A stretch of DNA of 64,000 bases, taken from positions 1 to 64,000 of the forward strand of contig JAUYNO010000051.1 of assembly GCA_030696045.1 (NCBI GenBank). Reading direction: 5' to 3'. The notes under the pieces were generated by a model. That model had not been told where the DNA came from. It did no database searches and saw only the letters and a list, made by a program, of their open reading frames with translations. The position numbers and the translations under genes are program-made. The stretch is from Stagnimonas sp. (GTDB lineage: Bacteria > Pseudomonadota > Gammaproteobacteria > Nevskiales > Nevskiaceae). Shown in pieces: positions 48,780 to 55,797 of the stretch (position 1 is the stretch's first letter; the number at the start of each line of letters is the position of its first letter).

Positions 48780-50080
48780 CAGGAGGCGGTGACCAGCTTC
48801 TTCAGCCGAGCGGCATCGTCCGGAAACCAGGGGCCGTTGGCCTTGAGCGTGGCCGCGACCACCTGGCGGGCCTCGTCCTGCCGGTGCAGGGCCAGCAGGG
48901 ACTGGGTCCAGGCCTCGGCGTTCTTCAGGCGGTTGACGCCATAGGCTTTCTCGGCGGCCTGGGCGAAATAGGGCAGCGCCTTCTGGTGCTGGCCGCGCTT
49001 GGCGAGCAGCCGCGCGTAGCGGTTGGCGTAGACATAGTCCTCGGGCCAGACCGCGATCAGCTTCAGCAGCAGGGCGTCGAGCTTGTCGTCGTCGCCATTG
49101 GCCTCGTAGAACACCCGCAGGTTGTCGGAGGCGTTGCGGTCGGCCCGGGGGTCGCTGAAGACCTTCGACTCCAGGCTGTTGATGGCACGCTGCATCACCT
49201 TGGCCTCGGCCTTGCTGTCACCCAGGGCCTGGTAATAGTCGGCGGCGACAAACACGGCAGTCCGGACGTCGGCGCAGCTGGCCTTCCGCCCCAGCACCCG
49301 CTGCTCCAGCAGCTGGTCGTGGGGCGCGCGTAGCGGCGCCAGCATCGCCCGGCGTGACTCGACCGGCTGGCCATCGGTGCACTGCAGGACTTGGTCGAGG
49401 TCGTAGGCGCTGTCGCAGTCCAGCTGGCCCGCCAGGGCGCGGGCGCCGGTGGCCAGGCAGGCCTCGGGCTGCTTGCCCGCAACCGCCTGTTGCAACTCCA
49501 GCCGCGCCAGCAGGCGCTGCACCCTCGGGTCGGCCTGCTGCTCAAGGCGTACCGGCTCCGGCAAGGCGGCGAACCATTGCAGGCCGCTGGCGTGGTCGTG
49601 GCGGGCCAGGTAGGCGTCGAGCACCTCGCGGCTGGCCTCAAGGCCCGGCTTGCCGCCACGCTCGGCGCGGCCGCGCAGCACCATCAGGGCGGTGTTGCGG
49701 CCGGTGATGGCGGTCAGCTCGGGATAGAACTGGGCGCGGGTGCGCTCGGCGCTGATGCGGCCCAGCTCATCGCCCTGCGGATTGAGCACGACATAGCTGG
49801 GCAGGGCCTTGACCTGGAAGCGGTCCTTGAGCGCCGCGCCTTCCGGCGAGTCGGCATCGACTTCCAGCACCACGGCCTCGCGCTCCACCCGCTGCCATTC
49901 GCGGCCGTTGAGCACGTTCTTCTTCATGTAGTAGCAGGAGTAGCACCAGGGCGCGTGGAAATCGATCAGCACCGGCGCATTGCGCTTGCCAGCCTCGGCC
50001 AGGGCTTGGTCGAAACTGGTGACGGCGGCCGAGGCCGCTGCGGAGCAAGCGAGCAACAGCGAGACGAGATAACGGGGCAT
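48779..50080 (-). CDS. periplasmic thioredoxin-fold protein with C-terminal TPR-like region
   Basis: Signal peptide; NAPVLIDFHAPWCYSCYYMKKNVLNGREWQRVEREAVVLEVDAD...VKALPSYVVLNPQG. Confidence 0.78.
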   Translation of the reverse strand: MPRYLVSLLLACSAAASAAVTSFDQALAEAGKRNAPVLIDFHAPWCYSCYYMKKNVLNGREWQRVEREAVVLEVDADSPEGAALKDRFQVKALPSYVVLNPQGDELGRISAERTRAQFYPELTAITGRNTALMVLRGRAERGGKPGLEASREVLDAYLARHDHASGLQWFAALPEPVRLEQQADPRVQRLLARLELQQAVAGKQPEACLATGARALAGQLDCDSAYDLDQVLQCTDGQPVESRRAMLAPLRAPHDQLLEQRVLGRKASCADVRTAVFVAADYYQALGDSKAEAKVMQRAINSLESKVFSDPRADRNASDNLRVFYEANGDDDKLDALLLKLIAVWPEDYVYANRYARLLAKRGQHQKALPYFAQAAEKAYGVNRLKNAEAWTQSLLALHRQDEARQVVAATLKANGPWFPDDAARLKKLVTAS

Positions 50081-50112
50081 ACGAATATCCAGAGGCAGGG
50101 GGCAAGGCCGGC

Positions 50113-50862
50113 TCAGGGCAGCGGCGGCAGATTCTTGGGCGCATCCGGCGGCGGCGCGGAGTAGTAGGCGATGCGGGCCATGTAGGCCTTGCCGCTGTCC
50201 GGATCGTGCAGGTTGGAGATGCCGCGGTATTCCAGCAGCTTGCGCGTCGCCGGGTCGTACAGCAGGTGCAGGTCCGGCGCCAGGTAGCGCAGCAGCGAGT
50301 CGGCCTGCACCAGCAGTTGCACTGCCGGCTTGCCCTCGAACATCGCCTCACCCACCTTGCGGGCGCGGAAGCGGTAGCTGTCAAGCTGACCGGCCACGGT
50401 GAAACGGAAGTTCAGCAACTCGCCGGCGATCAAGGCCGGCAAGCGCGTCTGCAGCAGATGATGGAAGCCGGAGTCGGCCGCCATCAGGCCGTCCTTCTTC
50501 AGACTCTTGCGTTTTTCCGGCTTGCCCTTGCCGTCGATCTTCAGCATCTCGACGTTGCCGCCGTTGGCAGTGATCGCCTCGACATAGCCTTCTTTCGCCA
50601 GGGTCAGCCGGAACAGCGGCACGAAGGGATCGTTGCGGTAGTCCAGCGGCTTGCTGCCCAGCAGCGCGCCGTCGGCGGCGTAGTAGTGGATGGTGCTGCT
50701 GACCTCGCGGCCGCCCTCCACCACCGGCGCGTGCACTTCGGTGTACAGGTATTTGCCGCTCTCGAGATCGTAGGCATAGCCGTAGAAGGGCTGGCCCTCG
50801 GAGGCATGCGCGACGCTGGCAGCCAGCAGAGAGGTCGCGGCGATCAGCAGGCGGATGCTCAT
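50113..50862 (-). CDS. hypothetical secreted protein
   Basis: MSIRLLIAATSLLAASVAHA signal peptide; beta-rich; no recognised family. Confidence 0.65.
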   Translation of the reverse strand: MSIRLLIAATSLLAASVAHASEGQPFYGYAYDLESGKYLYTEVHAPVVEGGREVSSTIHYYAADGALLGSKPLDYRNDPFVPLFRLTLAKEGYVEAITANGGNVEMLKIDGKGKPEKRKSLKKDGLMAADSGFHHLLQTRLPALIAGELLNFRFTVAGQLDSYRFRARKVGEAMFEGKPAVQLLVQADSLLRYLAPDLHLLYDPATRKLLEYRGISNLHDPDSGKAYMARIAYYSAPPPDAPKNLPPLP

Positions 50863-50952
50863 GGCGTCACTCCGGGCGGGAGACGGGCAGCGGGCCGAAA
50901 TCATAGCCCGCGCCGAATTCCGGGGCGCGGATGCGCAAGCCGCCCCGCCGCA

Positions 50953-51738
50953 CTACTTCTCGACGAAGGCGCGCTCGATCACATAGTCGCCGGGCGTGCC
51001 GATATGCGGCGACACCACGAAACCACGGCGGTCCAGCAACTGGCGACTGTCTTCCAGCATGCCCGGGCTGCCGCAGATCATCGCGCGGTCGGTCTCCGGG
51101 TTGAGCGGCGGCAGGCCGATGTCGGCGGTGAGCTTGTCGCTGTCCAGCAGCTCGGTGAGGCGGCCGTGGTTGCGGAAGGGTTCGCGGGTGACGGTCGGGT
51201 AGTAGATCAGCTGCTTGCGCACCAGCTCGCCCAGGGCCTCGTCGTTCGGCAGCTGGTTCTCGATGTAGTCGTGATAGGCCAGATCATTGACCATGCGCAC
51301 GCCGTGGATCAGCACGATCTTCTCGAAGCGTTCGTAGGTCTCGGGGTCGCGGATGGTCGCCATGAAGGGCGCCAGACCGGTGCCGGTCGACAGCAGGTAA
51401 AGGTGCTTGGCCGGCTTCAGGTCGTGCAGCACCAGGGAGCCGGTGGGCTTGACCCCGACCAGCAGCTGATCGCCTACCTTGACGTGCTGCAGGCGCGAGG
51501 TCAGCGGGCCGTTCTGCACCTTGATGCTGAAGAACTCCAGGCTGTCCTCGTAATTGGGGCTGGCGATGGAGTAGGCGCGCAGCAGCGGCTTGCCGTTGAC
51601 CTCCAGGCCGATCATCACGAACTGGCCGTTTTCAAAGCGCAGCCCCGGATCACGGGTGGTGGTGATAGTGAACAGCGAATCGTTCCAATGGTGGACCTTG
51701 GTGATTCGCTCGTTGCGGAAAGCAGCGGCCATCGACAA
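50953..51738 (-). CDS. ferredoxin--NADP reductase
   Basis: FENGQFVMIGLEVNGKPLLRAYSIASPNYEDSLEFFSIKVQNGPLTSRLQHVKVGDQLLVGVKPTGSLVLHDLKPAKHLYLLSTGTGLAPFMATIRDP. Confidence 0.93.
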   Translation of the reverse strand: MSMAAAFRNERITKVHHWNDSLFTITTTRDPGLRFENGQFVMIGLEVNGKPLLRAYSIASPNYEDSLEFFSIKVQNGPLTSRLQHVKVGDQLLVGVKPTGSLVLHDLKPAKHLYLLSTGTGLAPFMATIRDPETYERFEKIVLIHGVRMVNDLAYHDYIENQLPNDEALGELVRKQLIYYPTVTREPFRNHGRLTELLDSDKLTADIGLPPLNPETDRAMICGSPGMLEDSRQLLDRRGFVVSPHIGTPGDYVIERAFVEK

Positions 51739-51865
51739 TTACCGGCGGACGGACAAAAAAGCGGCGCGAACCATAACACCGTTCGCGCCTCCATTGGGGC
51801 ATTACCTTATGCCGTTTGTCGCAGTGCAGCATCGTGCGCTCGGACTAGTCCGGTCCGGAGCGGCC

Positions 51866-52909
51866 TCAGCGCCGCTGGAACAGGTAGTGCGCCACCCCCC
51901 ACTCGTTGCCTTCGGCGTAGCCGAAGAACTCCGCCACCGCCATATAGAACATCCGCCAGCGCTGCACCCAAACCGCCGCGTCGTGCTCGCCGTAACCGGC
52001 GCGGAAGATGCCGAGGATCTCGACCCGGTGACTATCCATGCCGGCCAGCCAGTGGTTGCTGGTCTTCTGGTAATGGCGGCCGTCGACCCACCACTGCCGC
52101 TCCAGCTTCACGTCGTCCTGGAAATTCAGCAGCAGGTTCTCGCTGGGCATGGTGCCGCCCAGGAAGAAGTAGCGGGTCATCCAGTCGCTCTGCTCCTTGT
52201 CCTCGAAGTGATAGGCCAGCAGCTTGTGCGCGAAGATATGCACGAACAGCTTGGCCTCGGGCCGCATCCAGCGCGCGATCTTGGCCAGCAGCAGGCCGTA
52301 ATTCTTCATGTGCTCGAACATCTCGATGCTCATGACCCGGTCAAAGCCCTCGCCCAACTGCTCGGCCGTGAAGTCGAACTCGGCGACATTGCCGGTGTGG
52401 ATGCTCAGGTTGGTAAGCCCACGCTCCTGCGCCCGGCCCTGTATGAAGTCGCGCTGGCCGTGGGAGTTGGAGAGGCCGACGATCTGGCTGCCTGGATATC
52501 GCTGCGCCAGCCAGGTCGACAGCGAACCCCAGCCACAGCCGAGATCGAGGATGCGCATGCCGTCCTTCAGCTGTGCGCGCTCGGCGTACAGCTCCAGCAT
52601 CTTCTGTTCGGCCTCGGCGAGGGTCTCCTTGCCGGTCGGGTACAGACAGCAGGAATACTTGAGCTGCGGGCCTAGATGCCGATGGAAGAACTCCGCCGGC
52701 ACCTCGTAATGCTGCTGGTTGGCCGCCTTGGTCTCGATCGCGATGGGGGCAGCGCGCAGTTCGTCGAGAAACCGGTTGTAGCGCTGCGAGCGAATCTCGC
52801 CGTCCAGGTTGGCGGCATCGCTCAGCCGGGTCTTTATCAGCTGGCGCATGCCGTAGCGGGTCAGCGGGTCCGGGATCAGGCCCCGCTCGCAGAGGTCAAT
52901 CACATCCAT
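51866..52909 (-). CDS. SAM methyltransferase of the cyclopropane-fatty-acid synthase superfamily, coclaurine N-methyltransferase-like subgroup
   Basis: NQQHYEVPAEFFHRHLGPQLKYSCCLYPTGKETLAEAEQKMLELYAERAQLKDGMRILDLGCGWGSLSTWLAQRYP...MSIEMFEHMKNYGLLLAKIARWMRPEAKLFVHIFAHKLLAYHFEDKEQSDWMTRYFFLGGTMPS. Confidence 0.85.
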   Translation of the reverse strand: MDVIDLCERGLIPDPLTRYGMRQLIKTRLSDAANLDGEIRSQRYNRFLDELRAAPIAIETKAANQQHYEVPAEFFHRHLGPQLKYSCCLYPTGKETLAEAEQKMLELYAERAQLKDGMRILDLGCGWGSLSTWLAQRYPGSQIVGLSNSHGQRDFIQGRAQERGLTNLSIHTGNVAEFDFTAEQLGEGFDRVMSIEMFEHMKNYGLLLAKIARWMRPEAKLFVHIFAHKLLAYHFEDKEQSDWMTRYFFLGGTMPSENLLLNFQDDVKLERQWWVDGRHYQKTSNHWLAGMDSHRVEILGIFRAGYGEHDAAVWVQRWRMFYMAVAEFFGYAEGNEWGVAHYLFQRR

Positions 52910-52916
52910 GAGAAGT

Positions 52917-53768
52917 TCAGTTTTTCTTGGGAAACCAGGGAATCAGGGCACTGGTCCGACGTACGTAGTCGGCGTAGCCGGGCTTGCGCAGCGTCATTTC
53001 CGCCTCCAGCAGCGGCACGCCTGACAGCTTCAGCAGCAGCCAGGCCATCACCAGCGGCGCGAACAAGCCGGCCCAGGCGTAGGGCGCACCCCAGGCCAGC
53101 GGCCAGTAAGCCAGCCAGTGCAGACACTCGAAGAAGTAGTTGGGGTGGCGCGAGTAGCGCCACAGGCCGTCGCGGCAGACCCGGCCCTTGTTGGCGGGAT
53201 TGGCGCGGAATGCTTCCATCTGCCGGTCGGCCAGGCCCTCGCCCAGCACCGAGACCAGCCAGATCCCCAATGCCAGCGCCACCGCCCAGGAAGCCGGCAG
53301 GTCCGGCCGGTAGGCGACGGCGATGAAGGCACTGGCGGAGAGCATGAGGGTGAACAGATTCTGGAACTGGAAGAAGGCGAACATCTTCCAGTCGGCGTCC
53401 TTACCCCAGTCGGCGCGGAACCTGGCGTAGCGCCAGTCCTCCGGCTTGCCCCAATTGCGCCGCCACAGATGCCAGCCCAGGCGCAGCCCCCAGAGGCCGC
53501 CCATCAGCGCCAACAGCGCGCGGGTGCCGGCGGGCGCGCTACCGAGCAGCGCATAGAGCACCGCCAGTCCGCCCAGCGTCAGCGCCCAGATGGCGTCGAC
53601 CAGGCCGGCATTGCGGGTGCGCAGCTGCAGCAGCCAGGCAAACGTCTTGGCGAGGACCACCAGGACAATGGAGACCAGGAAGGCATGCAGCGGCGACAAG
53701 GCGGTCTCCGTGGGTGGCAATGAATCCGGTCGGGAGCGACGCAAGATTACACTGCGACCCGACCACAA
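52917..53768 (-). CDS. DUF1295 (steroid 5-alpha-reductase-like) membrane protein
   Basis: WKMFAFFQFQNLFTLMLSASAFIAVA...ADRQMEAFRANPANKGRVCRDGLWRYSRHPNYFFECLHWLAYWPLA; multiple TM; start uncertain. Confidence 0.88.
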   Translation of the reverse strand: MWSGRSVILRRSRPDSLPPTETALSPLHAFLVSIVLVVLAKTFAWLLQLRTRNAGLVDAIWALTLGGLAVLYALLGSAPAGTRALLALMGGLWGLRLGWHLWRRNWGKPEDWRYARFRADWGKDADWKMFAFFQFQNLFTLMLSASAFIAVAYRPDLPASWAVALALGIWLVSVLGEGLADRQMEAFRANPANKGRVCRDGLWRYSRHPNYFFECLHWLAYWPLAWGAPYAWAGLFAPLVMAWLLLKLSGVPLLEAEMTLRKPGYADYVRRTSALIPWFPKKN

Positions 53769-53790
53769 CCGGCCTTACGGAGGAATCCCG

Positions 53791-54246
53791 ATGACAGATG
53801 CGCCCGCCCCTTTCGCACCCGCCAGGAAACTGCTGGAGCAGGGCATTGCCTTCGTGCAGCGCTCCGGCCTGACGGTGGATCGCCTGGAGCGCGGCCGCGT
53901 GGTTTGCCGCATGCCCTTTGCCGGCAATGGCAATCACATCGGCACCATGTACGCCGGCGCGCTGTTCACGCTCGCCGAAATCCCCGGGGGCGCGCTGTTC
54001 CTCACCAGTTTCGACAGCAGCCGCTTCTACCCGGTGGTGAAGGCGCTGAACCTGAAGTTCCTGCGGCCGGTGAAGGGCGATGTCACGGTCGAGGCCGTAC
54101 TGGACGAAGCCCGCATCAGCGCCATCGAGGCCGAAGCCGCCGCCCAGGGCAAGGCCGAGTTCACCCTGAACCTGGATTTGCGCGACGGCAGCGGGACGGT
54201 GGTGGCTTCCAGTGAGGGAATTTATCAAATCAGGAAAATTTCCTGA
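53791..54246 (+). CDS. hotdog-fold thioesterase-like protein (PaaI/DUF4442-like)
   Basis: GLTVDRLERGRVVCRMPFAGNGNHIGTMYAGALFTLAEIPGGALFLTSFDSSRFYPVVKALNLKFLRPVKGDVTVEA; start ATG at 53791. Confidence 0.78.
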   Translation: MTDAPAPFAPARKLLEQGIAFVQRSGLTVDRLERGRVVCRMPFAGNGNHIGTMYAGALFTLAEIPGGALFLTSFDSSRFYPVVKALNLKFLRPVKGDVTVEAVLDEARISAIEAEAAAQGKAEFTLNLDLRDGSGTVVASSEGIYQIRKIS

Positions 54247-54350
54247 ACCTCATATTAATTCTCGCAAAAAATAATAATTTCACTTTAAAAGTGCGCCCGG
54301 AGCCGCCGGATAATTAAATTTAATATTCACCGTTAACCTCTTATTCAGTG
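54247..54350 (+). promoter_or_regulatory. AT-rich intergenic island upstream of DUF4398-OmpA genes, with 12-bp palindrome ATTAAATTTAAT at 54313-54324
   Basis: catattaattctcgcaaaaaataataatttcactttaaaag...ggataattaaatttaatattcaccgttaacc in an otherwise GC-rich window. Confidence 0.5.
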
Positions 54351-54401
54351 GGCTACTGCTGTTATGGAGCGGCGACAAATCGCCCCCATGAGGAGAGCCC
54401 A

Positions 54402-54800
54402 ATGAAAATATCTTCGATTTCACCATTTTTCAGACCATTGAACGCCGCTGGCCTGGCTGTTTTCTTTAGCTTGGCCGCCTGCGCCTCAACGCCACCACCG
54501 CCCACCGATGCGCTCAATGCCGCCGAGCGTTCGGTCAAGGTCGCGCAGGAAGCCGGCGTGGCGGACTACGCCTCGCCCGAACTGAAGAGCGCCCGCGAAA
54601 AGCTGGTGCTGGCCCGCGCCGCCGTAGCCCGTGAAGACATGACTGCCGCCGCCGTGCTGGCGGAGCAGGCCCGTCTGGACGCCGAACTCGCCACCGCCAA
54701 GACCGAATCCGCCAAGGCCAAGACGGTCAACGACGAGTTGTTCAAGGGCAACGAGACGCTGCGTCAGGAAATGAATCGCACTTCGGGAGGCAACCAGTAA
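54402..54800 (+). CDS. DUF4398-domain lipoprotein
   Basis: SLAACASTPPPPTDALNAAERSVKVAQEAGVADYASPELKSAREKLVLARAAVAREDMTAAAVLAEQARLDAELA; start ATG at 54402. Confidence 0.82.
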   Translation: MKISSISPFFRPLNAAGLAVFFSLAACASTPPPPTDALNAAERSVKVAQEAGVADYASPELKSAREKLVLARAAVAREDMTAAAVLAEQARLDAELATAKTESAKAKTVNDELFKGNETLRQEMNRTSGGNQ

Positions 54801-55714
54801 TGAATATCCTCAACCACATTCGCCCGGGCCAGTTCGCGCTCACCGCCCTCGCCGCCGCCACGCTGGGCCTCGCCGCCTGCAGCGCCGGCCCAGTCAAACC
54901 GGATGGCGCTGATCGCGTCCGCGCCGAACTGACCGCGCTGCAAACCAATCCTCAGCTCGCCACCCGAGCGCCGGTGGCACTGCAGGATGCCGAGGCGGCA
55001 GTGCGCGCCGCCGAGGTGCCGACCGAGGACAGCGCCGCCGGCAGCCAGCGGGTCTATGTCGCCGACCGCAAGGTGGCCATCGCCCGCGCCCAGGCCGAGC
55101 GTCGCCTGGCCGAAGACCAGGTGAAGACCCTGAGCGAGCAGCGCGGCGAGATCCGCCTTGACGCCCGCACCGCTGAAGCGAATACAGCAAAAGCGGAGGC
55201 CAGCGTCGCCAAGTCGGAAGCAGAGCAGGCGCTGTCCATCGCCCAGATGCAGCAGCGCGCCGCCGGCGTGGCCCGCGCCGAGGCCGAAGCCGCGAAGGCG
55301 CAGACCGAGGATCTGAAGCGGCAGATGGAAGACTTGCAGGCGAAGCAGACCGATCGCGGCCTGGTGATGACGCTCGGCGACGTCCTGTTCGCCACCGGCA
55401 AGGCCGAACTCAAGGCTGGCTCGCAAGAGCGCCTCGGCAAGCTGGTGGCGTTTCTCGCCAAGTACCCGGACCGCACGGTGATCATCGAAGGCCATACCGA
55501 CAGCGTCGGCAGTGATGAGAGCAACCAGAGCCTGTCGCAGCGTCGCGCCGATGTCGTGAAGGCCTATCTCGCGGCGCAGGGGGTCGGCAGCAACCGGGTG
55601 CAGACCGCCGGCAAGGGCGAATCGCTGCCGGTAGCCGACAACGGCGACGCCGCCGGACGCCAGCAGAACCGCCGCGTCGAGATCATCATCTCGAACGTCG
55701 TCGCCAGCCGCTGA
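54800..55714 (+). CDS. OmpA-family lipoprotein (DUF4398 plus OmpA domain)
   Basis: GLAACSAGPVKPDG lipobox; GLVMTLGDVLFATGKAELKAGSQERLGKLVAFLAKYPDRTVIIEGHTDSVGSDESNQSLSQRRADVVKAYL. Confidence 0.9.
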   Translation: MNILNHIRPGQFALTALAAATLGLAACSAGPVKPDGADRVRAELTALQTNPQLATRAPVALQDAEAAVRAAEVPTEDSAAGSQRVYVADRKVAIARAQAERRLAEDQVKTLSEQRGEIRLDARTAEANTAKAEASVAKSEAEQALSIAQMQQRAAGVARAEAEAAKAQTEDLKRQMEDLQAKQTDRGLVMTLGDVLFATGKAELKAGSQERLGKLVAFLAKYPDRTVIIEGHTDSVGSDESNQSLSQRRADVVKAYLAAQGVGSNRVQTAGKGESLPVADNGDAAGRQQNRRVEIIISNVVASR

Positions 55715-55729
55715 CCGTCGCGGCAAGGC

Positions 55730-55761
55730 AGCCCGCCGCGGCAGCGCGGCGGGCTTTTTTT
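55730..55761 (+). terminator. Rho-independent terminator after the OmpA lipoprotein gene
   Basis: AGCCCGCCGCG-GCAG-CGCGGCGGGCT followed by TTTTTT. Confidence 0.9.
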
Positions 55762-55797
55762 GCGGTGCTTGGCAAAACAAGCCACACGACATAGGGT

